DNA of 64,000 nucleotides from Massilia sp. IC2-477 (GCF_020707265.1 NZ_JAJFEQ010000011.1:123904-187903); one strand, 5' to 3'. Positions 35,043-43,723 are shown, numbered from the stretch's first letter. The notes: a model not told the origin generated them from the sequence alone. Program-made: numbers and translations.

Positions 35043-36707
35043 ATGCTGCGCACACTTACCATCCGTGACTTCGTCATTGTCGACGCCATCGAACTCGAGT
35101 TCGCACATGGCTTCACGGTGTTCACCGGCGAGACCGGCGCCGGCAAGTCGATCCTGATCGACGCGCTGCAACTGGCGCTGGGCGGACGCGGCGACGCGAG
35201 CATGGTGCGCGAAGGCGCGGCCAAGGCCGACGTCACCGCCGAATTCGCGCTGACCTCGCCGGCCTCCTCCTGGCTGCTGGAGAACGAATTCCCGAATGAC
35301 GAAGGCGTGGCCCTGATGCGCCGCGTGATCGACAACGCCGGCCGCTCCAAGGCCTGGATCAACGGCATCACCGCCACCGCCGCGCAGCTGCGCGAGCTGG
35401 GCGACATGCTGGTCGACATCCACGGCCAGCACGCGCACCAGTCGCTGCTCAAGCTCGATGCCCAGCGCGCCCTGCTCGACAACCAGAGCGCGGTGCGCGA
35501 CACCAGCGCGCAGGAAGACGTGCATGCCACCGCCGCGGCCTGGAAGGCCTGGCGCGCCCTGGTGCGCCAGCGCGAGGAATTCGAGAACGATGCGCGCAAC
35601 GTGCTGCTCGAGCGCGAGCGCCTGGAATGGCAGGTGACTGAACTCGACAAGCTGGCGCCGAAGGCGGGCGAGTGGGCCGAGATCAGCAACGAGCATAGCC
35701 GCCTGTCGCATGCGGCCAGCCTGCTGGAGGGCGCGCAGGAAGCGCTGCAGGCCATCTCCGAAGCCGACCATCCGATCTTGTCGCAGCTGTCCTCGCTGAA
35801 TGCGAAACTGGGCAAGCTGGTGGACGTCGACAGCCAGCTGCAGGCGGTGCTCGACTGCATGGAGCCGGCCCGCATCCAGCTGCAGGAAGCCGTGTACGCG
35901 CTCAACAACTACATCGACAAGGTCGAACTCGACCCGGACCGCCTGCGCGAGGTGGACGCGCGCATGGAGGCGCTGCACAGCGCGGCGCGCAAGTACCGCA
36001 CCACGCCCGAAGAGCTGCACGAAGAACACGCCGCACTCAAGACCCGCCTGCAGCAGCTGGCCGACGCCAGCGACATCGACGGCCTGCGCAAGCAGGAAGA
36101 GAAGGCCAGGGAAGCCTACATGGAAGTGGCGCAGCGCGTCTCGCACCGGCGCGGGGCGGCGGCGGCGATGCTGGGCTCGGCCGTGACCGGGGCGATGCAG
36201 GACCTGAGCATGAGCGGCGGCCGCTTCGAGGTGGCGCTGACCGAGGGCGAGCCGGGCGCGCACGGCCTGGAGCAGGTCGAATTCCTGGTGGCCGGCCACG
36301 CCGGCGTGGCGGCGCGGCCGCTGGCCAAGGTGGCCTCGGGCGGCGAACTGGCGCGCATCTCGCTCGCGATCGCCGTGATCACCGCCAGCGCCACCATCAC
36401 CCCGACCCTGATCTTCGACGAGGTCGACACCGGCATCGGCGGCGGCGTCGCCGAAGTGGTGGGGCGCCTGCTCAAGCGCCTGGGCCAGGCGCGCCAGGTG
36501 CTGTGCGTGACCCACCTGCCGCAGGTGGCCAGTCAAGCCAACCAGCACTTCCAGGTGGCGAAGGGCACCACCAGCGAAGGCCGCACAGTATCGCGCATCG
36601 ACGTACTCGACACCCGGGCGCGGGTGGAGGAGGTGGCGCGCATGCTGGGCGGGATCGAGATCACGGAGACGACGCGCAAGCATGCGCGGGAGCTGCTGGC
36701 GTCGTGA
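35043..36707 (+). CDS. recN: DNA repair protein RecN
   Basis: A 554-residue SMC-like ATPase acting in double-strand break repair. The Walker A GETGAGKS is near residues 30-37 after the MLRTLTIRDFVIVD start, a long coiled coil fills the middle (about 150-380), and the C-terminal half has the ABC signature KVASGGELARISLA and Walker B LIFDEVDTGIGG, ending QVLCVTHLPQVAS. Length fits E. coli RecN (553). It is a classical SOS gene, and the LexA box ahead of nadK agrees with that. Confidence 0.97.
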   Translation: MLRTLTIRDFVIVDAIELEFAHGFTVFTGETGAGKSILIDALQLALGGRGDASMVREGAAKADVTAEFALTSPASSWLLENEFPNDEGVALMRRVIDNAGRSKAWINGITATAAQLRELGDMLVDIHGQHAHQSLLKLDAQRALLDNQSAVRDTSAQEDVHATAAAWKAWRALVRQREEFENDARNVLLERERLEWQVTELDKLAPKAGEWAEISNEHSRLSHAASLLEGAQEALQAISEADHPILSQLSSLNAKLGKLVDVDSQLQAVLDCMEPARIQLQEAVYALNNYIDKVELDPDRLREVDARMEALHSAARKYRTTPEELHEEHAALKTRLQQLADASDIDGLRKQEEKAREAYMEVAQRVSHRRGAAAAMLGSAVTGAMQDLSMSGGRFEVALTEGEPGAHGLEQVEFLVAGHAGVAARPLAKVASGGELARISLAIAVITASATITPTLIFDEVDTGIGGGVAEVVGRLLKRLGQARQVLCVTHLPQVASQANQHFQVAKGTTSEGRTVSRIDVLDTRARVEEVARMLGGIEITETTRKHARELLAS

Positions 36708-36713
36708 CGCTTT

Positions 36714-36840
36714 GTAGGGTGGTCGGCTTTGCCGACCGCGCGTTCCAATCACGCATGAAGAGACGCAAGGTCGGTTCACGAGCCGGCTGAGCGCGCGGTC
36801 GGCGAAACTTGATCTGGTCTACTGGACTAGATCACCCTAC
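36714..36840. repeat. Composite palindromic repeat, copy D (partly decayed)
   Basis: A 127-bp element starting 7 bases after the recN stop. It opens GTAGGGTGGTCGGC with a GCCGACC partner and closes with CACCCTAC. The central palindrome (36809-36835), TTGATCTGGTCTA, one base, TGGACTAGATCAC, is like that of copy B with a mismatch at the outermost pair and a compensated inner pair. Confidence 0.75.
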
Positions 36841-36926
36841 CGTCATCCTCCTTTCACCATTCTGTGGCAAAGTGATAAACGCTCCGCATCCGCGGACCGT
36901 CCACAACAACACAGGAGGAAGTTCGA

Positions 36927-37355
36927 ATGAGCATCGACAAAGTGCTGTACCGCGCCCAGGCCACCTCGCAAGGCGGCCGCGAAGGTAGCTCGAAAAGTTC
37001 CGACAACGTGCTTGACCTGAAGCTGAGCACCCCGAAAGAGCTCGGCGGTGGTGGCGGCTCCGGCACCAATCCCGAGCAGCTGTTTGCGGCCGGTTATTCG
37101 GCCTGCTTCCTGGGCGCCCTCAAGTTCGTGGCAGGCAAGGAGAACGTGACGCTGCCGCAGGACCTGACCGTCACCGGCGACGTCGGCATCGGCCAGATCC
37201 CGACCGGCTTCGGCATCGAGGTCGACCTCACCATCAAGGCCCCCGGCATGGACCAGGCCCAACTGAAGCAACTGGTCGACAAGGCCCACGTGGTCTGCCC
37301 CTACTCGAACGCCACCCGCAACAACATCGACGTGCGCCTGCACACCACTACCTGA
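36927..37355 (+). CDS. ohr: Organic hydroperoxide resistance protein Ohr
   Basis: A 142-residue peroxidase of the Ohr subgroup that reduces organic and lipid hydroperoxides, usually with lipoylated partners. The reactive cysteine is C60 (GYSACFLGAL) and the resolving one C124 (HVVCPYSNATR); catalytic R18 lies in QGGREG. The N-terminus (YRAQATSQGGREG) is of Ohr rather than OsmC type. An OhrR repressor gene is not adjacent. AGGAGGAAG lies just before the ATG. Confidence 0.94.
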   Translation: MSIDKVLYRAQATSQGGREGSSKSSDNVLDLKLSTPKELGGGGGSGTNPEQLFAAGYSACFLGALKFVAGKENVTLPQDLTVTGDVGIGQIPTGFGIEVDLTIKAPGMDQAQLKQLVDKAHVVCPYSNATRNNIDVRLHTTT

Positions 37356-37435
37356 CCCGGTGTTGTTTGCCGTAGACACGTAAAGCAGGGGAGCGCCACT
37401 TATAATGGCGGTCCCCCGGTTAACGCCCTTCACAC

Positions 37436-38551
37436 ATGCCCTTCAGAAAAGAACCGCCTTTCACCCATGGCACCGTGCCCTCCAGCGCCATCGTGCTGGT
37501 CAACCTGGGCACGCCGGACGAGCCCAGCCGCAAGGCCGTCCGCCGCTACCTGAAGCAGTTCCTTTCCGACCCGCGCGTGGTCGAGATCCCGGCCAGGATC
37601 TGGTGGTTCATCCTGAACCTGGTCATCCTGCCGTTCCGCTCCGGGAAGTCGGCCGCCAAGTACCGCCTGATCTGGACCAAGGAGGGTTCGCCCTTGAAGG
37701 TGCACACCCAGAAGCAGGCCGCGCTGCTGGAAAAGACGCTCGCCGAACGGGGCCACGAAGGCGTGAAGGTGGTAATGGCGATGCGCTACGGCTCGCCTTC
37801 GCTGCCCGAGGTACTGGACCGGCTGCAGGAACAGCACTGCCAGCGCATCGTGGTGCTGCCCGCCTATCCCCAGTATTCCGGCACCACCACCGCCTCGGTC
37901 TGGGACGCCGTCTACGCCCACTATGCGCAGGTGCGCAACATCCCCGAACTGCGCCTGGTGCGCCATTACCACGACCACGAAGGCTACATCGAGGCGCTGC
38001 GCGAGCAGGTCGAATCGTATTGGGAAGCGCACGGCCGCGGCCAGAAGCTGGTGATGAGCTTCCACGGCACCCCCAAGCGCACCCTGATGCTGGGCGACCC
38101 CTATTTCTGCGAATGCCAGAAGACCGCGCGCCTGCTGGCCGTTGCCCTGGGCATGGGCGCCGACGAATACATCGTCACCTTCCAGTCGCGCTTCGGCAAG
38201 GCCGAGTGGCTGCAGCCGTACACGGCGCCCACGGTGCAGGAACTGGCGCGCCAGGGGATCGAGCGCATCGACGTGATCTGTCCGGGTTTTACCAGCGACT
38301 GCCTGGAAACCCTGGAAGAGATCAACATGGAAGTGCGGCACGACTTCGAAGCCGCGGGCGGCAAGGAATACCACTACATTCCCTGCCTGAACGAAGCGCC
38401 GGCCTGGATTACGGGCCTGGCCGAAATCGCGGAACAGCACCTGATCGGCTGGCCGACCATTCTCACGCCGGCCCAGCGCGCGGCGCAGAAGCGCGACGTG
38501 CAGGTCGGGGCGCAGCATGCGGCCCAGCTGGGCGCTCCGGCGGGAGTCTGA
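37436..38551 (+). CDS. hemH: Ferrochelatase
   Basis: A 371-residue enzyme that inserts iron into protoporphyrin IX, the last step of protohaem synthesis. It has VLVNLGTPDEPSRKAVRRYL at the start, the catalytic histidine in LVMSFHGTPKR, the FQSRFGKAEWLQPYT stretch with the key glutamate region, and ICPGFTSDCLETLEEI near the end. The C-terminal 20 residues are non-conserved. A TATAAT hexamer at 37401-37406, 30 bases before the ATG, is a likely -10 element. Confidence 0.96.
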   Translation: MPFRKEPPFTHGTVPSSAIVLVNLGTPDEPSRKAVRRYLKQFLSDPRVVEIPARIWWFILNLVILPFRSGKSAAKYRLIWTKEGSPLKVHTQKQAALLEKTLAERGHEGVKVVMAMRYGSPSLPEVLDRLQEQHCQRIVVLPAYPQYSGTTTASVWDAVYAHYAQVRNIPELRLVRHYHDHEGYIEALREQVESYWEAHGRGQKLVMSFHGTPKRTLMLGDPYFCECQKTARLLAVALGMGADEYIVTFQSRFGKAEWLQPYTAPTVQELARQGIERIDVICPGFTSDCLETLEEINMEVRHDFEAAGGKEYHYIPCLNEAPAWITGLAEIAEQHLIGWPTILTPAQRAAQKRDVQVGAQHAAQLGAPAGV

Positions 38552-38606
38552 GCCGAGGGCGCGCAGGGACGCGCCTTGACAAGCTGCTAAAATAGGCGGT
38601 TGCCCA

Positions 38607-38705
38607 TCAATGCCAGGGCGCCGCGCCGATACCGACGTAGCACAGCCATGCCAGCACCGCGATGGTGTACAGCACAACGGCGCTACTGATCAGTTGAAGT
38701 CTCAT
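38607..38705 (-). CDS. Possible 32-residue membrane peptide
   Basis: On the minus strand an ATG at 38705 opens 32 codons: a short MRLQLI start, then one hydrophobic helix (SSAVVLYTIAVLAWLCYVGI) and the end GAAPWH. A GGGGA sequence lies 10 bases before the ATG. The hydrophobic pattern and the absence of stop codons fit a small single-pass membrane protein, of the kind usually missed by gene finders. Without comparison to relatives it could still be chance. It lies in the 392-base gap between hemH and grpE. Confidence 0.4.
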   Translation of the reverse strand: MRLQLISSAVVLYTIAVLAWLCYVGIGAAPWH

Positions 38706-38847
38706 GATGTCTCATCCCCGGCAGCTGCGGCCCATGCCGCAAGCTTGTCAGGAAGATTAAGACTTTTCGCTGGGAAATGATTCAGGGAAACCGTAAATCT
38801 TGTAACAAATGATTTCTACTTTTTCATGGGGCGAACTGGAAATGCCC

Positions 38848-38875
38848 CTTGAAAATGTAGGACATCGCCCCATGT
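38848..38875 (+). promoter_or_regulatory. Sigma-32 heat-shock promoter of grpE
   Basis: CTTGAAA (38848-38854), a 13-base spacer and CCCCATGT (38868-38875) match the RpoH consensus CTTGAAA/CCCCAT-N-T completely. The start of transcription should fall near 38882, 60 bases before the grpE ATG. The -10 region is one arm of a perfect 10-bp inverted repeat, CATGGGGCGA (38825-38834) and TCGCCCCATG (38865-38874). Confidence 0.88.
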
Positions 38876-38943
38876 AGGGGCCTGTGAGTACGGCAGGATA
38901 CGTTACCAATTCAGCCAAGTCCTTGATTCTAGGAGTTTTTTCG

Positions 38944-39543
38944 ATGCAAGACCAAGAAAACCAAGAGCTGTCCCAGCAGGGCAACGGCATTGACCCCGCC
39001 ACCGCTGCTGCCGCCAACGAGGCTGCACAGGCAAGCGCGGGCCAGGCCGGTGTGCCGCCGACCGGCGACGCAACGTCGGCGCAGTCGGACCTGGAAGCCC
39101 AGCTGAGTGCCACCGAAGCCAAGCTGGCCGAGATGCACGACGCCTTCATGCGCGCCAAGGCCGACGCGGAGAACATCCGCCGCCGCGCCCAGGAAGACGT
39201 GACCAAGGCCCAAAAATTCGCCATCGAAAGCTTCGCCGAGGCCATGGTGCCGGTGCGCGATAGCCTGGAAATGGCGCTGAAGGTCGAAACCCAGACCGTG
39301 GAAGCGATCCGCGAAGGCGTGGAAATGACGCTCAAGCAGCTGAGCGCCGCGTTTGAAAAGAACCGCCTGCTCGAGGTGATGCCTCAGGCCGGCGAGAAGC
39401 TGGACCCGAACAAGCACCAGGCCGTCGCCGTCGTGCCGTCCGAGCAGGAGGCCAATACCGTGGTCACCGTGCTGCAAAAGGGCTACATGATCGCCGACCG
39501 CCTGCTGCGTCCGGCCATCGTGACGGCTGCAGCGCCGAAGTAA
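38944..39543 (+). CDS. grpE: Nucleotide exchange factor GrpE
   Basis: A 199-residue DnaK co-chaperone that releases ADP. A low-complexity N-terminus (about 1-55, rich in Q, A and T) precedes a long coiled-coil helix (LEAQLSATEAKLAEMHDAFM and RAKADAENIRRRAQED), then the beta domain with GVEMTLKQL, DPNKHQAVAVVP and VLQKGYMIADRLLRPA. ATG 38944 has AGGAG at 9 bases; the earlier in-frame GTG at 38884 would start at or before the mapped heat-shock promoter start region. Confidence 0.96.
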   Translation: MQDQENQELSQQGNGIDPATAAAANEAAQASAGQAGVPPTGDATSAQSDLEAQLSATEAKLAEMHDAFMRAKADAENIRRRAQEDVTKAQKFAIESFAEAMVPVRDSLEMALKVETQTVEAIREGVEMTLKQLSAAFEKNRLLEVMPQAGEKLDPNKHQAVAVVPSEQEANTVVTVLQKGYMIADRLLRPAIVTAAAPK

Positions 39544-39567
39544 GCAGGAGCTGGACGCTGCGCCTAA

Positions 39568-39665
39568 CGAACCGTAGCGAGCGGCGGCAATGGTGGTTGA
39601 GAAGCGCAGCTGTACGGGAGTACAGCGGGCATCGCAAACCGCCAGTGCAACGCGCAGTAGGTTCG
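39568..39665. repeat. Imperfect long hairpin between grpE and dnaK
   Basis: A 98-base structured stretch closed by CGAACC (39568-39573) and GGTTCG (39660-39665). Its tip is a perfect hairpin GCTGTAC-ggga-GTACAGC, and the bases around it (GGTGGTT with AACCGCC) pair imperfectly. It lies between the grpE stop and the dnaK heat-shock promoter. No coding potential is seen. Confidence 0.55.
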
Positions 39666-39667
39666 CC

Positions 39668-39695
39668 CTTGAAAGAGCGCGGTATTTCCCAATAT
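39668..39695 (+). promoter_or_regulatory. Second sigma-32 promoter, before dnaK
   Basis: CTTGAAA (39668-39674), a 13-base spacer and CCCAATAT (39688-39695) fit the RpoH consensus with one mismatch in the -10. It lies 41 bases before the dnaK ATG, so dnaK can be heat-induced apart from grpE. Confidence 0.75.
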
Positions 39696-39736
39696 TGAAT
39701 TAATCCGAAACTACAGCATTTAAAAGGAAAACAAAC

Positions 39737-41677
39737 ATGGGCAAGATCATCGGTATCGACCTGGGAACCACCAACTCCTGCGTCGCGATCATGGAAAATG
39801 GCCAGCCTAAGGTCATCGAAAACGCGGAAGGTGCGCGCACCACCCCGTCGATCATCGCTTACCAGGAAGACGGCGAGATCCTCGTCGGCGCCCCGGCCAA
39901 GCGCCAGGCTGTGACCAACCCGAAGAACACCCTGTTCGCCGTGAAGCGCCTGATCGGCCGCAAATTCGCGGAGAAGGAAGTCCAGAAAGACATCTCGCTG
40001 ATGCCGTACCAGATCCTGGGCGCCGACAACGGCGACGCATGGGTCGGCGTGCGCGACAAGAAGCTGGCGCCGCCGCAAATCTCGGCTGAAGTCCTGCGCA
40101 AGATGAAGAAGACCGCCGAAGACTACCTCGGCGAAGAAGTGACCGAAGCCGTCATCACCGTGCCGGCCTACTTCAACGACTCGCAGCGCCAGGCGACCAA
40201 GGACGCCGGCCGCATCGCGGGCCTGGACGTCAAGCGCATCATCAACGAGCCGACCGCGGCCGCGCTGGCATTCGGCCTGGACAAGACCGACAAGGGTGAC
40301 CGCAAGATCGCCGTGTACGACCTCGGCGGCGGCACCTTCGACGTGTCGATCATCGAGATCGCCGACGTCGATGGCGAGAAGCAGTTCGAAGTGCTGTCGA
40401 CCAACGGCGACACCTTCCTGGGCGGCGAAGACTTCGACCAGCGCGTGATCGACTACATCATCGACGAATTCAAGAAGATCAACGGCCTCGACCTGTCGAA
40501 GGACCCGATCGCCCTGCAGCGCATCAAGGCTTCGGCCGAGCGCGCCAAGATCGAGCTGTCGTCCTCGCAGCAGACCGAGATCAACGAGCCGTACATCGCC
40601 ATGGCGAACGGCGCGCCGGTCCACCTGAACCTGAAGATCACCCGCGCCAAGCTGGAAGCGCTGGTGGAAGAACTGATCGCCAAGACCATCGAGCCGTGCC
40701 GTGTCGCCATCAAGGACGCCGGCGTGAAAGTCTCGGACATCGACGACATCATCCTGGTCGGTGGCATGACCCGCATGCCGAAGGTCCTGGAAAAGGTGAA
40801 GGAATTCTTCGGCAAGGAGCCACGCCGCGACGTCAATCCTGACGAAGCCGTCGCTGTCGGCGCCGCGATCCAGGGCTCGGTGCTGTCGGGCGACCGCAAG
40901 GACCTGCTGCTGCTGGACGTGACTCCGCTGTCGCTGGGTATCGAAACCCTGGGCGGCGTGATGACCAAGATGATCCACAAGAACACCACGATCCCGACCA
41001 AGTTCTCGCAGGTGTTCTCGACCGCCGACGACAACCAGCCGGCCGTGACCATCAAGGTCTACCAGGGCGAGCGCGAGATCGCAGCGGGCAACAAGGGCCT
41101 GGGCGAGTTCAACCTCGAAGGCATCCCGCCGGCACCACGCGGCACCCCGCAGATCGAAGTGACCTTCGACATCGACGCCAACGGCATCCTGCACGTGGGC
41201 GCGAAGGACAAGGCCACCGGCAAGGAAAACAAGATCACCATCAAGGCCAACTCGGGCCTGTCGGAAGAAGAAATCCAGAAGATGGTGAAGGATGCCGAGC
41301 TGAACGCGGAAGAGGACAAGAAGGTCAAGGAACTGGCCGAAGCCCGCAACCAGGGTGACGCGCTGGTGCACTCGACCCGCAAGTCCCTGACCGAGTACGG
41401 CGACAAGCTGGACGCCGGCGAGAAGGAAAAGATCGAAGCGGCCATCACCGACCTGGAAGGCGCGATCAAGAGCGGCGACAAGTCGGACATCGACGCCAAG
41501 ACCGCGGCCCTGTCGACTGCGGCCCAGAAGCTGGGCGAGAAGATGTACGCCGACATGCAGGCGCAGCAGGCTGGCGCTGCCGGCGCAGCCGGTGGCCAGC
41601 AGCCTGGCGGCGAACAGCAGCCGCAGCAGGACGACGTCGTGGACGCGGACTTCAAGGAAGTGAAAGACGCGAAGTAA
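39737..41677 (+). CDS. dnaK: Molecular chaperone DnaK (Hsp70)
   Basis: A 646-residue Hsp70. The nucleotide-binding domain has IGIDLGTTNSCVA at the start, IINEPTAAALAFGLD, VYDLGGGTFDVSI and VGGMTRMPKV. The linker DLLLLDVTP leads to the substrate-binding domain, and the protein closes with a Q/G/A-rich tail and DDVVDADFKEVKD, the conserved C-terminal motif of proteobacterial DnaK. AAAAGGAAAAC precedes the ATG. Confidence 0.98.
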   Translation: MGKIIGIDLGTTNSCVAIMENGQPKVIENAEGARTTPSIIAYQEDGEILVGAPAKRQAVTNPKNTLFAVKRLIGRKFAEKEVQKDISLMPYQILGADNGDAWVGVRDKKLAPPQISAEVLRKMKKTAEDYLGEEVTEAVITVPAYFNDSQRQATKDAGRIAGLDVKRIINEPTAAALAFGLDKTDKGDRKIAVYDLGGGTFDVSIIEIADVDGEKQFEVLSTNGDTFLGGEDFDQRVIDYIIDEFKKINGLDLSKDPIALQRIKASAERAKIELSSSQQTEINEPYIAMANGAPVHLNLKITRAKLEALVEELIAKTIEPCRVAIKDAGVKVSDIDDIILVGGMTRMPKVLEKVKEFFGKEPRRDVNPDEAVAVGAAIQGSVLSGDRKDLLLLDVTPLSLGIETLGGVMTKMIHKNTTIPTKFSQVFSTADDNQPAVTIKVYQGEREIAAGNKGLGEFNLEGIPPAPRGTPQIEVTFDIDANGILHVGAKDKATGKENKITIKANSGLSEEEIQKMVKDAELNAEEDKKVKELAEARNQGDALVHSTRKSLTEYGDKLDAGEKEKIEAAITDLEGAIKSGDKSDIDAKTAALSTAAQKLGEKMYADMQAQQAGAAGAAGGQQPGGEQQPQQDDVVDADFKEVKDAK

Positions 41678-41720
41678 TCCCCGGTGGGGCGGCCTTGAAG
41701 CCGCCCTCTCGCGGGAATCG

Positions 41721-41762
41721 CCGAGCCGCTGCGACCACCAGGTTCCCCGGCTCGGTTTTTTT
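41721..41762 (+). terminator. Terminator-like hairpin between dnaK and dnaJ
   Basis: CCGAGCC (41721-41727) pairs with GGCTCGG (41749-41755), a 21-base loop between, followed by seven T residues. The long loop may allow partial read-through, letting dnaJ be expressed at a lower level from the dnaK promoter. Confidence 0.7.
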
Positions 41763-41803
41763 GCAACCACCGTTTTACCAGTACAACAAGCAAGGTGCCG
41801 CCA

Positions 41804-42928
41804 ATGGCAAAGCGTGATTTTTACGAGATCCTCGGGGTCGCCAAGACCGCGTCGGAAGACGACATCAAGAAGGCCTATCGCAAGCTTGCGATGAAATACC
41901 ACCCTGACCGCAACCCTGACAACAAGGAAGCGGAAGAGAAGTTCAAGGAGGTCAAGGAAGCCTACGAGATGCTGACCAATCCGGAGAAGCGCGAGGCCTA
42001 TGACCGCTACGGTCACGCCGGCGTGGACCCGAACATGGGCGGCGGCGGCTTCGGTGGCGGGGCAGGCGGGTTCGGCGACGCCTTCGGCGACATCTTCGGC
42101 GACATCTTCGGCGGCGGACGTGGCCGCAGCTCGGGCCCGCAGGTCTACCGCGGCGCCGACCTGCGCTACAACCTCGAGATCACCCTGGAGCAGGCGGCCC
42201 ACGGCTACGAGACCACCATCCGCGTGCCGAGCTGGGACAAGTGCGACACCTGCCACGGCAGCGGCGCCAAGCCGGGCACCCAGCCGGTCACCTGCACCAC
42301 CTGCTCGGGCCACGGCCAGGTGCGCATGCAGCAGGGTTTCTTCAGCATCCAGCAGACCTGCCCGAAGTGCCATGGCAGCGGCAAGATCATCCCGGAACCG
42401 TGCGCGGCCTGCGGCGGCGCCGGACGCATCAAGCGCAACAAGACGCTCGAAGTGAAGATCCCGGCCGGCATCGACAACGGCATGCGCATCCGCTCGACCG
42501 GCAACGGCGAGCCGGGCACCAACGGCGGACCGTCGGGCGACCTGTACGTGGAAATCCACATCAAGCCGCACCCGGTGTTCCAGCGCGAAGGCGACGACCT
42601 GCACTGCGAAATGCCGATCTCGTTCGCGAAAGCCGCACTCGGCGGCGAGATCGAAGTGCCTACGCTCACCGGCAAGGTGTCGTTCACGGTGCCCGAAGGC
42701 ACCCAGACCGGCAAGACCTTCCGCCTCAAGGGCAAGGGCGTCAAGGGCGTCCGTTCGGGCTACACCGGCGACCTGTTCTGCCACGTGGTGGTCGAGACCC
42801 CGGTCAAGCTGACCGACAAGCAGAAGGACCTGCTGCGCGAGTTCGAGCGCTCCACCAGCGAAGGCGGGGCCAAGCACAGCCCGCAGAGCAAGGGCTGGAT
42901 GGACAAGGTCAAGGACTTCTTCGAGTAA
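41804..42928 (+). CDS. dnaJ: Molecular chaperone DnaJ (Hsp40)
   Basis: A 374-residue class I J-protein. The J domain has KRDFYEILGVAKTASEDDIK and the HPD motif (YHPDRNP, near residues 33-35), then a Gly/Phe-rich stretch (about 76-110). Four zinc motifs follow: CDTCHGSG, CTTCSGHG, CPKCHGSG and CAACGGAG. The C-terminal substrate-binding domains complete it. ATG 41804 starts MAKRDFYEIL as in relatives; an in-frame GTG lies 9 bases upstream. Confidence 0.97.
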   Translation: MAKRDFYEILGVAKTASEDDIKKAYRKLAMKYHPDRNPDNKEAEEKFKEVKEAYEMLTNPEKREAYDRYGHAGVDPNMGGGGFGGGAGGFGDAFGDIFGDIFGGGRGRSSGPQVYRGADLRYNLEITLEQAAHGYETTIRVPSWDKCDTCHGSGAKPGTQPVTCTTCSGHGQVRMQQGFFSIQQTCPKCHGSGKIIPEPCAACGGAGRIKRNKTLEVKIPAGIDNGMRIRSTGNGEPGTNGGPSGDLYVEIHIKPHPVFQREGDDLHCEMPISFAKAALGGEIEVPTLTGKVSFTVPEGTQTGKTFRLKGKGVKGVRSGYTGDLFCHVVVETPVKLTDKQKDLLREFERSTSEGGAKHSPQSKGWMDKVKDFFE

Positions 42929-42941
42929 GAGACCATACTGA

Positions 42942-42975
42942 ACCGCCGGCGGCGAAGGCCCCGGCGGTTTTTTTT
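42942..42975 (+). terminator. Rho-independent terminator after dnaJ
   Basis: ACCGCCGG and CCCGGCGGT form the stem with an internal GCGAAGG loop region, followed by eight T residues. It begins 14 bases after the dnaJ stop. Confidence 0.88.
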
Positions 42976-43027
42976 CGCCCGGCTGGTATACTTTCGTCTA
43001 TTCAGCACGCATCAGACAGGAGAGAAA

Positions 43028-43723
43028 TTGGAAAACAAGACGACGGGCGTGACCGCCGAAGACCTCTTCGCACGCAACCGCAAATGGGCCGCCTCGATGG
43101 TGGCCGAAGACCCGAACTTCTTCAAGGCGCTGTCGGAACAGCAGGCCCCGGAATACCTGTGGATCGGCTGCTCCGACAGCCGCGTCCCGGCCAACGAGCT
43201 GCTGGGCATGGCGCCGGGCGAGCTGTTCGTTCACCGTAACATCGCCAACGTGATCGCGCACTCCGACCTGAACGCCCTGAGCGTGCTGCAGTTCGCGATC
43301 GACGTGCTGAAGGTGAAGCACATCATCCTGTGCGGCCACTACGGCTGCTCGGGCGTGGGCGCGGCCCTGACCGGCACTCGCGTGGGCCTGGCCGACAACT
43401 GGCTCGGCCACGTGCGCGACGTGCGCGACAAGCATGGCAAGTATCTCGGCAACGTGGCCGGCAAGGCGGCGGTCAACCGCCTGGTCGAGCTGAACGTGGC
43501 CGAGCAGGTGATCAACGTGGCCCAGACCACCATCGTGCGCGACGCCTGGGAACGCGGCCAGCCGCTCACCATCCACAGCTGGGTCTATGGCGTGCACGAC
43601 GGCCTGCTGCGCGACCTCGGCATCACCGTCAGCAGCTTCGAGGAGATCGCACCGAAGCTCGAGCGCGTGCTGCAGGGCTACATGGATGGGGACCAGGTTC
43701 GTGACGAACGCCGCGGACAGTGA
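43028..43723 (+). CDS. can: Beta-class carbonic anhydrase, TTG start
   Basis: A 231-residue enzyme interconverting carbon dioxide and bicarbonate. Zinc ligands C48, H104 and C107, and the D50-R52 pair in WIGCSDSRVPAN, are as in E. coli Can; the LCGHYGCSGVGA motif is complete. The start is TTG at 43028: an AGGAGAG ribosome site lies 4 bases before it, and the family N-terminus (HLF-x-NNRKWA-like LFARNRKWAASM) falls at the right place; no ATG in frame is nearby. Its 3' end overlaps the next gene by 23 bases. Confidence 0.93.
   Translation: MENKTTGVTAEDLFARNRKWAASMVAEDPNFFKALSEQQAPEYLWIGCSDSRVPANELLGMAPGELFVHRNIANVIAHSDLNALSVLQFAIDVLKVKHIILCGHYGCSGVGAALTGTRVGLADNWLGHVRDVRDKHGKYLGNVAGKAAVNRLVELNVAEQVINVAQTTIVRDAWERGQPLTIHSWVYGVHDGLLRDLGITVSSFEEIAPKLERVLQGYMDGDQVRDERRGQ

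Noticed and set aside
39610..39625. CTGT-N8-ACAG match between grpE and dnaK as a third LexA box
   Set aside because: It is the tip of a GC-rich hairpin, has no -10 overlap like the two accepted boxes, and heat-shock genes are not expected in the SOS regulon.
39464..42877. A 1137-codon minus-strand open frame opposite dnaK and dnaJ
   Set aside because: Shadow of highly conserved genes in GC-rich DNA; no domain is recognisable.
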